A stretch of DNA of 64,000 nucleotides from UBA5793 sp040255465 (GCA_040255465.1 JBDZVA010000003.1:372001-436000); one strand, 5' to 3'; shown: positions 1-8,669, counted from the first letter of the stretch. Numbers and translations are program-made. The notes: generated by a model not told the origin, from the sequence alone.

Positions 1-2
1 GC

Positions 3-677
3 ATTCGCAAACTCACCCACAACAACAGTTATGATGCGGAAGGCTCGCTTGAGAAGTCCGGGCGATACATGGTCTACTGCTCGCTCGATGAAGCGCCGCG
101 GCTGGGGGATCTTTACATCATGGATCTCAAGTCGGGCAAGGCGAATCTCGTCGTCGGCCGCGACGGCTACGACGGCGGGCCCTTCTTCAGCCCTGATGGC
201 AAACGCATCACCTACCGCTCGGATCGCAACGGCAACAACCTGCTGCAACTCTTCGTCGCCGATCTCAAGTTTGACATTGACGGCACGCCGATCGGCATCA
301 CCGCCGAACATCAGCTGACCGACAACGCCGACGTGAATTGGTGCCCCTTCTGGCATCCGGATGGGCGTCACCTTGTCTACGCCACCAGCGCCATCAGTCA
401 CTTCAACTACGAAGTGTTCATCACGCTTGCCGATCCGGGAGATCTGCCGGGCTCGACGGGCAGCCAGCGCTACGGCCTGCAGACGCGGCGCGTCACGCAT
501 GCCGGCGGCTTCGATGGCCTGCCGGTGTTCAACTCGGACGGATCGTACATGATGTGGACGAGCCAGCGGACGATGAACCCGACGCAGAAGGGTTCGAGCC
601 AACTGTGGGCGGCGCGGTTCCTCATGGAGCTCGACCCGGTCGCGGCGACGCCGACGGACCCAACGGCGGGGCATTGA
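3..677 (+). CDS. TolB-like beta-propeller (PD40) protein, C-terminal part
   Basis: The frame is already open at the window edge, so the start lies upstream. The visible 224 residues hold several PD40/WD40-like blades of the TolB type: YDAEGSLEKSGRYMVY, FFSPDGKRITYRSDRNG, PFWHPDGRHLVYAT and PVFNSDGSYMMWTS. Such proteins are usually periplasmic or extracytoplasmic six-bladed propellers that bind partners rather than catalyse. No signal peptide can be judged because the N-terminus is missing. The C-terminus ends with a short low-complexity tail (DPTAGH). It could equally be the propeller part of a larger peptidase or of a TolB-like protein; the available part cannot decide. Confidence 0.75.
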   Translation: MRKLTHNNSYDAEGSLEKSGRYMVYCSLDEAPRLGDLYIMDLKSGKANLVVGRDGYDGGPFFSPDGKRITYRSDRNGNNLLQLFVADLKFDIDGTPIGITAEHQLTDNADVNWCPFWHPDGRHLVYATSAISHFNYEVFITLADPGDLPGSTGSQRYGLQTRRVTHAGGFDGLPVFNSDGSYMMWTSQRTMNPTQKGSSQLWAARFLMELDPVAATPTDPTAGH

Positions 678-1316
678 AGGGTCAGGTACTGGGCACTTTG
701 CATCAGGCATCGGGGGAAGACCAGAGCCGTCGGCGCGAGCCGGCGGCTTTTCATTTCGCGGTTGTGGTGCGATGCGCGACATGTCTACCAATACATGGAG
801 CGGTGCGCTGGTGTGCGATGTCGGTTCGTGTTTGAGGACCTGAAGCGGGGTGCGGTCATCGCGCTGAGCCGAAGCGCGAAAAGTTTTTTCGCGGTCGGCG
901 CGGCGTGGATCGCGATTTCAGAAAATGTGCAACGCAAAACCCGTGCCAACACGGAGATGCACCGTGTTGGGGGTTTTTCATGCGCGCCGGAGCGCTCCTG
1001 TGCGCGATTTTTGAGCGCGGGTGCGCGCTTGCGAGCGCTTCCGTGTAAATGAGCGCCTCTGTGCGGGACGAATCAGGAATTTTCGTCGATTTTCATTTTT
1101 CTGAGGGGGATGATTTGGAGTTTTGCTCAACTTTTTTGCGTTTTCGAGAAGTCGGCGCACGGAGTGCAGTTTGCGTGGTGCGCGGGTGTGCGAAGTCTCA
1201 CCACGGAGTCACGGAGGGCGCGGAGAACGCACGAAGAATGGCATGGGATTGGGTGGAAAAGCAGGACAAAGGCAACTTGCCGCAGAGATTGCAGAGGATG
1301 CGGAGCAGATCGGTGC
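678..1316. other. non-coding region with dispersed repeat fragments
   Basis: I find no convincing gene here. Two stretches look like dispersed intergenic repeats with an A/G-rich period of about six (positions about 1199-1240, containing CACGGAGTCACGGAGG, and about 1270-1312, containing GCCGCAGAGATTGCAGAGG). Short open frames on both strands have no ribosome binding site and no recognisable composition. Confidence 0.4.
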
Positions 1317-1422
1317 GTAGGTCAGGTCGGGACCTGACGGTTGAGCTTTCGGACGGCTCAGAGAGATGACACTCGGCCCCGTTGGCGTACGCGCGGTGTT
1401 GTCAGGTCTCGACCTGACCTAC
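1317..1422. repeat. REPIN/MITE-like inverted repeat unit
   Basis: Two 22-bp ends (1317-1338 and 1401-1422) are inverted copies of each other with one mismatch, and each is itself nearly palindromic (GTCAGGTCTCGACCTGAC in the right end). The outer bases GTAGGTC match the other GTAGGTCGGGAC-type repeats of this window. The 106-bp unit lies just beyond the 3' end of the HAF protein gene and could act as its transcription end. No transposase is encoded inside. Confidence 0.6.
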
Positions 1423-1453
1423 ATCAGTGCGACGCATGCGTCGCCGCTGAACG

Positions 1454-2842
1454 TCAATCGAACTGATGCACGACGAGTTGGCTGATGGCGCATTGGTTCT
1501 GGACGACGGCCTGGAAGAGGATGGTCTGGCCGCGTGCGATGAGGGGGACGGGTCGGGTGATGGTGGCCACGCCATGCTGGTTGGCGACAGCCGTGCCGAT
1601 GAGGGTGGGGTTGTCGAGTTGCAGCGCGTTCTGCTGGAGGTCACAGCCGGGGATGCGCGTCCCGCCGCCGTGGCGGGAGTAGAGGAAAAGGACTGTCGCG
1701 CCAGGGGTGACATTGCTCACCGTGACTGTGTTCTCAACGCCTGCGATTCCCGGCGTTGGGTCCGACAGTTCCGTCGTCGCATTGACCGGCGTCAGGAGGA
1801 AGCCCTTCGTGTGCTCACGGTCGTCGAGTCGGAACCCATTGCCCGTAATCTGTCCCGCATCGTTGTTGTGGATGGCCAGGCCGATGAACCAATTCGACTT
1901 GGGCGGGATCAGGTCGTTGAGATACTCGACGGGCTTGCCCCATTCCCAGATGCAGCCGATGTCCTGCAACTCTGACTGCTCCACGCGGACGGCACCCACA
2001 ACTTGTCGCCGATCGTTGATCGACCACGCGTATGAGCTCGTCCAATTCGGCTTCGACGGCAATGCTCGTTTCCGGCTGCCGTGGTAAACGAACGCACGAT
2101 AGTAGAAGTGATTCCATGCTGCATAGCCGACGACATCACCGGCTTCGTTCACGTCAATGCAGATGCCAACACCCTCATTGTCCGGCCGGAACGTCCCCAA
2201 ATCGATAATCTGTCCAGACTCCCATATGACCGGCCTCCAAGTCGTATGGTCAACGCTGAAAGCCTGGCCGACGATGCGGCCTGCATTGTTGATCGCGATC
2301 GCTTCTGTGCTGCGGTAGTCGGCCGTATGTGCTAGCGCCGACATCTGGCCCCCCGACCAGAGAAACGCCCGAGTTCCTTGTTCACCAAGTTCGTCTATCG
2401 TTGAGCGTCCCACGACCTGGTTCAGATCGTTGATGCCATAGGCTTCCGAAAGTTGACCGTCGGCTAGGTAACCGAGATTCAGCATCTCGCCATTCCGCCA
2501 AAGGAAGGCGCTGCCGTCAAATCCTCTCTGGCTCGACGTCTGGGCCCATCCAACAATCCAGCGATTTGCATTGATCCCATGGCACTCGCTGTCCTCGCCA
2601 CCGAGCGTACCGAGGTCGACAGGATGCCGACCGTCAACCCATACTGTCGCATGAAAGTCACTATTGGGTAAGGTCGCGCTCCCCACGACATTGCCGAAGT
2701 TGTCGAGCGTCCAGCCATAACTTGAGAGGCCCCCGAGCGTCGACAATTCGAAGACGGCGTAGCGACACTCCTGCGCCACCGCCGACATCGGGAGCGTGGT
2801 CGTGGCGATCAGGACGCTGATTATGAACTGGCCGGTTCGCAT
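1454..2842 (-). CDS. secreted HAF-repeat protein
   Basis: The chosen ATG has GGAG seven bases upstream and begins a signal peptide (MRTGQFIISVLIATTTLPMS, cleavage probably after AVAQ). An in-frame ATG at 2869 is possible but weaker. The mature part holds repeated HAF-type units: DLGTLGG, AYGINDLNQVVG, AIAINNAGRIVGQA, CIDVNEAGDVVGYA and SINDRRQVVGAV. They fit an exported beta-propeller-like fold. The last hundred or so residues (from about PTPGIAGVENTVTVS) form a separate beta-rich module with two Cys that resembles the C-termini of the proteins at 7575 and 62428. The function is unknown; surface or cell-wall display is an inference. Confidence 0.75.
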   Translation of the reverse strand: MRTGQFIISVLIATTTLPMSAVAQECRYAVFELSTLGGLSSYGWTLDNFGNVVGSATLPNSDFHATVWVDGRHPVDLGTLGGEDSECHGINANRWIVGWAQTSSQRGFDGSAFLWRNGEMLNLGYLADGQLSEAYGINDLNQVVGRSTIDELGEQGTRAFLWSGGQMSALAHTADYRSTEAIAINNAGRIVGQAFSVDHTTWRPVIWESGQIIDLGTFRPDNEGVGICIDVNEAGDVVGYAAWNHFYYRAFVYHGSRKRALPSKPNWTSSYAWSINDRRQVVGAVRVEQSELQDIGCIWEWGKPVEYLNDLIPPKSNWFIGLAIHNNDAGQITGNGFRLDDREHTKGFLLTPVNATTELSDPTPGIAGVENTVTVSNVTPGATVLFLYSRHGGGTRIPGCDLQQNALQLDNPTLIGTAVANQHGVATITRPVPLIARGQTILFQAVVQNQCAISQLVVHQFD

Positions 2843-3176
2843 TCGTGGCTCCGCGAGTGGTTTCAACATAACCGAAAACCGGTCGCGGTGCCAGTGAATT
2901 CCGGCGAATCGGCGGGAATCGTGATGGGGTGAAGAGGTGAAGGGGTGATGCGAGGACGACGATTCTGCGGGGGAAGCGAAGGCGCGAGCGTGGAGCGATG
3001 GGCGCGGACGCGGGTGGCGCTCGAGTGGGTCCCGGGCATGGCTATGCCACGGGCGTTGGGGGCGCGAGCGTGCACGAGAGCGTCTTCCCCGGCACGGAGT
3101 GCCGGGGCTGTGCGTGGGCTGGAGGTGCGGGGCATCGCGGTTCGGGGTTGCTGGCGCGGCTTAGAATGCCCGGTCC
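2843..3176. other. non-coding region with REP-like hairpin
   Basis: This gap lies between the divergent HAF and GT-C-like genes. It holds a perfect hairpin, CCCCGGCAC-GGA-GTGCCGGGG (3087-3107), and a smaller palindromic GGCATGGCTATGCC near 3038. Both look like dispersed REP-type units. Promoters for the two flanking genes must be here but I see no clear -35/-10 pair. Confidence 0.4.
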
Positions 3177-5312
3177 ATGTCCCGCGGATCTGATGCTGCT
3201 CGTTCGTCGTTTTTCACGCCGCTGTGGGTTTCTTCGGCGGTTGGAGCCGTCGTTGCGCTGGCGGTCGGCATCTGGGTGACGCGCGGCCGGGATGCGGAGA
3301 TGAGCCACTTCATCCCGGCGCTGTTTGTCATGGGATTCGACGCCGTACCGGTGTCGGGGTGGCTCATCGCGGCGTGGGGGTATGGGGCGCTGGTGCGGCA
3401 GGGGCTTGGGTTTTCGGAGGCGGCGTATGGGGGTGTTGAACGCCGGGCCGGCGCAGAGCCTTGTCCCGACCTACAGGACAGGCGGATTGGGGCGCTGGAT
3501 CTGGGGTTGGGGGTGCCGACGCTGCTGTGGCTCGACCATGCGCTGGGGGCGGCGGGTGTGCTGCAGATCGGCGGCAGCGCCGGCGGGTGGCTGCTGCTGT
3601 GCGTCGGGTGGCTGGCGGCTCTGCTGAGCGTGCGGCAGCGGGTGGCGGCGCGGTCGCTGTCACTCAAGATCGGCGGCGGGTCGTCGTTTGCGCTGGTCGG
3701 GGCCTTGCCGGCGGTGGTCGTGCTGCTGATTGCGGCGACGAGCGCGCCGGGGTGGCTGTGGGGCTCGGAGGCGAAGGGATACGACGTGCTGGAGTATCAC
3801 CTGCAGATGCCGCGCGAGTGGCTCGGGCTGGGGATGATCCGGCCGCTGACGCACAACGTGTATTCGTTCGCGCCGTCGTATGTCGAGGCGGCGTACTACC
3901 ACCTGGCGGTGCTGCTCGATCCGCTGGCGACGCGGCCGAGCAACGGCGCGGTGGCGGCGGCGACGGCGTGCCAACTGCTGCACGCGGCGCTGATGATCTG
4001 GGCGGCGCGCGAAGTGACGCTGTTGGCGCGGCGGTATGTCTCGCACTGGATGGCGCTGGCGGCGGGGGCGATTGCGATCAGTGTGCCGTGGGTCGTGGTG
4101 ACGGGCTCGATGGCGTACAACGAAGCGCCGCTGATCGGGCTGCTGGCGCTGTGCTGGAGGTTGGCTGATGCGCAGCCGCGTGCGTGGCGGCCGTTCGTGC
4201 TCATCGGGTTCCTGGCGGGCGTGGCGTGCGGGGCGAAACTGACGGCGATCGGGGGCGTGGTGGCGCCGGTGGGTGTGCTGCTGCTGTTGCACATCGCCCC
4301 GAGGCAGTGGCCGCGGATGATCGCCGGATGCGTGGTCGGGGGGTTGATCGCGCTGGGGCCGTATCTGATTCGAAACTACGTGGCGCTTGACGGGGGCAAT
4401 CCGCTGTTTCCTTTTGCGACGGGGCTGCTGGGAACAGCGCACTGGACGGCGGAGCAGGCAGCGCGCTGGCACAACGCGCACAGCCCGCACGAGCCGTGGC
4501 TGGCGCGGCTGGCGAGTCTGTGGGAAATGGGATTCGTGTACGGCCAGTGGGCGGGGTTGTGGTTCGTGGCGGTGGCGGCCGGCGTGATCGGGTGGATGGG
4601 CTCGACGAAGAAGGCGGCGCTGCGCGACGCATGCAGCGTGCTGGTGCTGCAACTGGGCTTCTGGCTCCTGCTGACGCACATGCAGAGCCGGTTCTTGCTG
4701 CCGTGTCTGCCGGCGCTGGTGGTGGTGATCGTGGTGGGATTGGACGTGGTGATGAGGCGGTGGCGCGCGGTGGGCTATGGCGCGAGTGTGCTGCTGCCGG
4801 TGGTGCTGGGTGGGTGGAGTATCGGGCTGTTTGAGGATCAGGGCGGCGGGAATCCGACGGCGTTTGTCGATGGCGTGGTTTTCCGCACGGGGGTCACGGC
4901 GGAGCCGCTGCCGCGCGAGACGGAGCGCCAACTGGTGGCGGTGAACAGCACGGTGTATCTGAACCTGCGTACGCGGCCGGAGCAGGGGTTGTATCTGCTG
5001 GGTGATGCGACGCCGTTTTACATTCTGCGGCCGGTGCTGTGGCACACGACGTGGGATACGTCGCCGCTGGGTGAGGCGATGCGGGCGCATCCTGGAGATG
5101 AGAATGCGTGGGCGCAGGCGCTGATCGATCGCGGCATCTCGCTGGTGCTGGTGAACTACTCGGAACTCGATCGACTGCTGAACACCGATCACTGGTACGA
5201 TCCGATTTTTCAAGGCGTGGACATCAAGGCGTTCTTTGATGCGCATGCGCGGCCGATTGCGGCGTGGCCGGGCGGGCGTGTGCTGTATCAACTGGTTGAC
5301 CCGGGCGAGTGA
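3177..5312 (+). CDS. polytopic membrane protein, GT-C glycosyltransferase-like
   Basis: 711 residues with about twelve hydrophobic segments (for example PLWVSSAVGAVVALAVGIWV and FVLIGFLAGVACGAKLTAIG) and a short soluble C-terminal domain after residue about 540. The topology and the residues after the first external loop (EYHLQMPREWLGLG, SFAPSYVEAAYYHLAVL) recall ArnT/PMT-like lipid-linked sugar transferases, but I cannot name a family with certainty. A copy of a dispersed 34-bp repeat lies in frame at 3441-3474 and encodes RRAGAEPCPDL between two membrane segments. The stop lies six bases before rdgB, so the two are probably co-transcribed. Confidence 0.6.
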   Translation: MSRGSDAARSSFFTPLWVSSAVGAVVALAVGIWVTRGRDAEMSHFIPALFVMGFDAVPVSGWLIAAWGYGALVRQGLGFSEAAYGGVERRAGAEPCPDLQDRRIGALDLGLGVPTLLWLDHALGAAGVLQIGGSAGGWLLLCVGWLAALLSVRQRVAARSLSLKIGGGSSFALVGALPAVVVLLIAATSAPGWLWGSEAKGYDVLEYHLQMPREWLGLGMIRPLTHNVYSFAPSYVEAAYYHLAVLLDPLATRPSNGAVAAATACQLLHAALMIWAAREVTLLARRYVSHWMALAAGAIAISVPWVVVTGSMAYNEAPLIGLLALCWRLADAQPRAWRPFVLIGFLAGVACGAKLTAIGGVVAPVGVLLLLHIAPRQWPRMIAGCVVGGLIALGPYLIRNYVALDGGNPLFPFATGLLGTAHWTAEQAARWHNAHSPHEPWLARLASLWEMGFVYGQWAGLWFVAVAAGVIGWMGSTKKAALRDACSVLVLQLGFWLLLTHMQSRFLLPCLPALVVVIVVGLDVVMRRWRAVGYGASVLLPVVLGGWSIGLFEDQGGGNPTAFVDGVVFRTGVTAEPLPRETERQLVAVNSTVYLNLRTRPEQGLYLLGDATPFYILRPVLWHTTWDTSPLGEAMRAHPGDENAWAQALIDRGISLVLVNYSELDRLLNTDHWYDPIFQGVDIKAFFDAHARPIAAWPGGRVLYQLVDPGE
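3441..3474. repeat. REP-like repeat inside a coding sequence
   Basis: 34 bases ending TTGTCCCGACCTAC. They differ at two positions from the intergenic copies at 60761-60794 and 61477-61510. Here the repeat lies within the GT-C-like gene and keeps the frame open. Confidence 0.75.
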
Positions 5313-5318
5313 TGGGAG

Positions 5319-5939
5319 ATGGGCGTGACTGAATCGATCCTGGTGGCGACTTCGAACCCGCACAAACTCGAGGAGATTGCGGCGGTGCTTGGCCCGCTGG
5401 GGATCGAGACGGTCGGGCTGAGCGACATCGGACTGGACGTGCCCGAGCCGGTCGAGGATGGGGAGACGTTTGAAGCCAATGCGCGGCTCAAGGCGGTTTA
5501 CTACGCGCGGGCGGCGCGGCGGATGTGTCTGGCGGATGACAGCGGGCTGGAAGTGGATGCGCTGGGCGGGGCGCCGGGCGTGTACAGCGCGCGATATGCC
5601 GGAGTGGGCGAGACGCGGGCACAGCGCGATGTGGCGAACAACGCGAAGCTGCTGCGCGAATTGAAGGATGTGCCGGCGGCGCGGCGGACGGCGCGGTTCG
5701 TGTGCGCGATGTGCCTGGCGGATGAGCATGGTGAAGTGCTCGCGGAGACGCGCGGCACATTCGCCGGCGTGATCATCGACGAGGCGCGGGGGAGCAACGG
5801 GTTTGGCTATGACCCGCTGCTGTGGCTGGCGGATGTGGGCAAGACGAGTGCGGAACTGGAGCCGAGCGTGAAGAATGCGCGATCGCATCGCGGGCAGGCG
5901 ACGCGGAAGATGGCGGAGTCGCTTGCGGAAGTGAGGTAG
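5319..5939 (+). CDS. rdgB: XTP/dITP diphosphatase (RdgB/HAM1 family)
   Basis: This enzyme hydrolyses non-canonical purine nucleoside triphosphates (XTP, dITP, ITP) to the monophosphate and pyrophosphate, cleaning the nucleotide pool. The hallmark N-terminal SNPHKLEEI, the acidic FEANARLKAVYYA, the catalytic ADDSGLEVDALGGAPGVYSA and the C-terminal GFGYDPLL and SHRGQA are all present. At 206 residues it has the usual family length. The ATG used lies seven bases after the upstream stop with GGGAGA-like bases before it. Confidence 0.95.
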   Translation: MGVTESILVATSNPHKLEEIAAVLGPLGIETVGLSDIGLDVPEPVEDGETFEANARLKAVYYARAARRMCLADDSGLEVDALGGAPGVYSARYAGVGETRAQRDVANNAKLLRELKDVPAARRTARFVCAMCLADEHGEVLAETRGTFAGVIIDEARGSNGFGYDPLLWLADVGKTSAELEPSVKNARSHRGQATRKMAESLAEVR

Positions 5940-6024
5940 GGCTGGCTCACGTGATCGCACGCTGGGCATGCCTCACGGGAACGTGCTGAAGCATGGAACC
6001 CGGCCACCGGGTGTCCCTGCCGGA

Positions 6025-6066
6025 TCGCACACGGCACCCGAAGCGGGATGGGGTGTGGCACCCACG
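6025..6066. repeat. dispersed 42-bp repeat, copy 1
   Basis: Begins TCGCACACGGCACCCGA and ends GGTGTGGCACCCACG. It pairs with the copy at 11061-11102 with about seven differences over 42 bases. The two ends can fold onto each other. It lies in the long gap after rdgB. Confidence 0.6.
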
Positions 6067-6090
6067 GATCACATTCAGGATGGCGCGCAT

Positions 6091-6129
6091 GAAAAAGACC
6101 GCTCATGCTGGTGGGTGCGTGAGCGGTCT
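6091..6129 (-). terminator. Rho-independent terminator on the minus strand
   Basis: A perfect 10-bp stem (AGACCGCTCA 6096-6105 with TGAGCGGTCT 6120-6129) is followed on the minus strand by five T. It would end transcripts coming from the mraZ side. A second perfect 10-bp hairpin lies upstream at 6218-6243 (CCGTTGATCG-CTTGGT-CGATCAACGG). Confidence 0.7.
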
Positions 6130-6658
6130 CGAAAGGTGCGGCGGTCGGGCGCGGGTCATTGCGCGCGGCGCCGAAGGTCGCGATCGTGCCGCCGCATCCC
6201 TGTCAGCGGTCACGATTCCGTTGATCGCTTGGTCGATCAACGGCGGTTGTTCATCAACTCGGTGATGGAGGAGTCGCCACGACGGATCCGGCCCACGGCG
6301 CCCACGCGCATGTATAAGCCAAGATCAATAGCGGTCGAGCAAAACAGCCGTGACCTGCGTGCAGTCGTTAATCAGCCGATCCTTGGCCGACGGCCAGCAG
6401 GCACACCTTTGTTCCGCCGAGGCAACGTTCGAGTCCGTTCGCCTCCATCCACCTTCGTCGTTGGTCTCCTTCTGATTCCAACGACGTGATGATCCAACTC
6501 CGACTTGTCAAAACGTCGCCGACCCCTTTGGGGGAAGGCGGCGTGATCATCGACCTTGCTCCGACGGGCGATCCCTCCCGGGCCCGTCCTTGCTGTGTCG
6601 CGATTCGGATTCCCCACTGCTGGTCATGTTCACTTCCGTCTGATCCTGCCTGTCCGCC
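6130..6658 (-). other. gap downstream of mraZ; possible small RNA or micro-ORF
   Basis: No conventional gene fits. On the minus strand a 24-codon frame (6311-6237) encodes MRVGAVGRIRRGDSSITELM plus NNRR and stops inside the hairpin at 6218-6243; a terminator follows at 6091-6129. This could be the 3' part of the mraZ transcript, a small RNA or a micro-protein. I looked for the RNase P, tmRNA and SRP core motifs here and did not find them. Confidence 0.35.
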
Positions 6659-7129
6659 TCATTCGCCCGGAGTTCCGGGCACCCGGCCGCGTCGCACGAA
6701 GCGGCTGAAGATTTCTTCCTGCTTGGCGAGGCGTTCTTCGAGTTCCGCGTTCCACTGTTTGAGGTCGCGGATTTCGAGATGGTCCCGCACGCCGATCAAC
6801 ACCACTTCCTTACCCAGAGCCGCCCGTTCCATCATCCGATCCGGCAGGCGAATGCGCCCGGCGGAGTCCAGTTCAAGTCGCCTGCTGAGCGGGAAGAGCA
6901 ACTGGTCAAACTCCTGCACCGCTTCGTCGGTGACGAGGCCTTCCTCGATCATCGCCGCCAGTCGTTCGAACCCTTTCTCCGGATAAAGCCGAAGTGCCCG
7001 GTTCGAGCCGATGGTGAGATAGAAGGCTTCGCCATCTTCCACTTTCTTCATTCGAGAGCGGATCTCGGAAGGGATGGCCAGGCGTCCCTTGGTGTCGACC
7101 GTGTGTTCGAATTCGCCTGTGAACAGCAC
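6659..7129 (-). CDS. mraZ: MraZ, transcriptional regulator
   Basis: MraZ forms a ring that binds repeated sites before its own operon, normally the division and cell wall (dcw) cluster. Both half-domains are present: FTGEFEHTVDTKGRLAIPSE near the N-terminus and DSAGRIRLPDRMMERAAL in the second. I prefer the GTG at 7129 (AAGAGG nine bases upstream), giving 156 residues and the family's usual start. A longer TTG start at 7174 is possible. No rsmH, ftsL or other dcw gene follows; the next 500 bases downstream are apparently non-coding. Three 10-nt-spaced GTG boxes upstream suggest that autoregulation is kept. Confidence 0.9.
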   Translation of the reverse strand: MLFTGEFEHTVDTKGRLAIPSEIRSRMKKVEDGEAFYLTIGSNRALRLYPEKGFERLAAMIEEGLVTDEAVQEFDQLLFPLSRRLELDSAGRIRLPDRMMERAALGKEVVLIGVRDHLEIRDLKQWNAELEERLAKQEEIFSRFVRRGRVPGTPGE

Positions 7130-7574
7130 GACCGAGATCCTCTTGCCGACCTGATTGCCCACCGCGTTGCCCAAGTGGCGGCGGGTGCGGATAGGTTACC
7201 CCACGATGCCACACAATGCAACACTATTCGACTTTTTCTGGCGCAAATTGGTCCGAAACTTCACCGGCGACCCCACGTCTGCGCGGCGACCTTCCCGGCC
7301 ACTTTTGCGCATTCGACTCAACGCACTGAAAGAGAACGGCTTACAGATTTGGATCGCCGGGTCCGAGACCGCAGAGTTATCCACGTTATCGGGCCGGGTT
7401 TGTGGAGAAGAGGTGGACGGACATGGCGGCTGCATGTCCCATCACACCGGGTAGAGCAAGAAAACACTTGAAGTTGCGGTTTGGATTGGTGATTCTCCGC
7501 ATCCACTGCGGCTGTCTTGCGTTATGATGCCTCGGCGTGGCTTTGAGTACCAAACTGGAAGAAGGAGATTGAAG
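7130..7574. other. divergent intergenic region between mraZ and a propeller gene
   Basis: Contains the leader of mraZ on the minus strand with the three GTG boxes (annotated separately) and the leader of the plus-strand exoprotein. A TATGAT hexamer at about 7523 could be the -10 of the latter, without a good -35. No gene is seen in the remainder. Confidence 0.35.
7200..7224 (-). promoter_or_regulatory. candidate MraZ boxes
   Basis: On the mraZ strand the pentamers GTGTT (7224-7220), GTGTG (7214-7210) and GTGGG (7204-7200) follow each other at exactly 10-nt intervals, about 70-95 bases before the start codon. MraZ of other bacteria recognises GTG-containing boxes at one-helical-turn spacing, so these are plausible autoregulatory sites. 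Confidence 0.5.
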
Positions 7575-8597
7575 GTGAAGACACGGCAGAACTTGGCGTT
7601 GGCCTCTCTGGCCATCATGGGCGCACTCACGAGTGCAGCGCTGGCGACGGACGATGTGATCGCGGTGAGCTGGTCCGGCGATATTTACACGATCGACTCG
7701 ACGACCGGAGGCGGCGGTCTGCTCAATGGCAGCCGCACGTTCACGGGACTCAATGCTTCGGCGAAGAACTCGGCGGGAGAGATTTACACCTCGTCGGGCA
7801 CAACGCTGATCAAGGTGGATCCGACCACCGGCGCGATGACGGCCGTCGCCACGATGAACATCAACTCGCTGCGCGGCATGGCGTTCGCCCCCAATGACAG
7901 GCTCTATGCGTACAACGATGAAGGGTTCGGCACGCCTGACGTGCTCTACTCGATCGACACCAGCAGTGGAGCGGCGACGCAGATCGGTCTGGCCAACGAC
8001 ACGGGCATTCAAGGGATGGCCATCGACAGCCAGGGCCGAGCGTTTGCGTGGGATATCTTCAACGGGCTGGCCACGGTCAACCTCTCGACCGGCGCCACGA
8101 GTGATTTGAGTGGCGGGGGCAACACCGACATTCAGTGCATCGCTTTTGACGGCAACGACAATCTGTTTGGTGGTCGCGAAGCGTTCTACTCGATCGCGCT
8201 CAGCACTGGCGCCTCCACCCTGATCGGCTCCGGCGGGTACTCTGACGTGCGAGGCCTGGAGTTCCTGGGCGGCGGCGGCGGACTGAGGCTCCGCGTCGAC
8301 GGCGCCTGCCCCGGCCAGATCACCGTTTCGTGGAGCGGCGCGACCCCCGGCCGGCCGATGGCCCTTGTGTACTCCAATACCACGGGCAGTTTTGTTGTCC
8401 CCGGCGGCCCCTGCGGCGGAACGCAGCTGGGCCTGGGCTCGAGCGGCCTTCGTGTCGCATTCCAGGGAAGCACGGGGCCGAACGGCTCGGGAGACCGGAG
8501 CAGTCGCGTCGGAACCGGCGTTTGTCGACGGTTCCTGCAGATGGTTGTTGTCTCAGGCAGCCCGTGCGAAACGAGCAACGTGGCGCAGATTCCGTAA
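7575..8597 (+). CDS. secreted propeller-like protein with Cys-containing C-terminal module
   Basis: The GTG start has GAAGGAGA six bases upstream and is followed by a clear signal peptide (MKTRQNLALASLAIMGALTS, AALA cleavage). Mature repeats such as GDIYTIDSTTGG, GMAFAPNDRLYAYN, MAIDSQGRAFAWD and IAFDGNDNLFGG suggest a beta-propeller. After a glycine hinge (GGGGG, residue about 240) comes a module with four cysteines (ACPG, PCGGT, GVCRRFLQ and SPCETSNVA). It aligns with the C-terminus of the FG-GAP protein at 62428, including CPG, C.GT.LGL, LQ and SNVA. Function unknown. Confidence 0.7.
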   Translation: MKTRQNLALASLAIMGALTSAALATDDVIAVSWSGDIYTIDSTTGGGGLLNGSRTFTGLNASAKNSAGEIYTSSGTTLIKVDPTTGAMTAVATMNINSLRGMAFAPNDRLYAYNDEGFGTPDVLYSIDTSSGAATQIGLANDTGIQGMAIDSQGRAFAWDIFNGLATVNLSTGATSDLSGGGNTDIQCIAFDGNDNLFGGREAFYSIALSTGASTLIGSGGYSDVRGLEFLGGGGGLRLRVDGACPGQITVSWSGATPGRPMALVYSNTTGSFVVPGGPCGGTQLGLGSSGLRVAFQGSTGPNGSGDRSSRVGTGVCRRFLQMVVVSGSPCETSNVAQIP

Positions 8598-8634
8598 GTC
8601 GCACGGATCGGTTTTCTGATTTGCACTCCAATCG

Positions 8635-8669
8635 GCCCCCATCCGAGGTTCTTCGGGTGGGGGCTTTTT
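8635..8669 (+). terminator. Rho-independent terminator
   Basis: Stem GCCCCCA...TGGGGGC (8635-8664) with additional pairs inside, followed by TTTTT (8665-8669). It lies 38 bases after the stop of the propeller protein. Confidence 0.8.

Noticed and set aside
3660..5969. A 769-codon open frame on the minus strand
   Set aside because: It is antisense to the GT-C-like gene and rdgB, extremely rich in Arg/His/Pro/Gln and without a known motif: a GC-driven shadow of real genes.
5940..6658. RNase P RNA, SRP RNA or tmRNA in the long gap before mraZ
   Set aside because: The expected core sequences were not seen on either strand.
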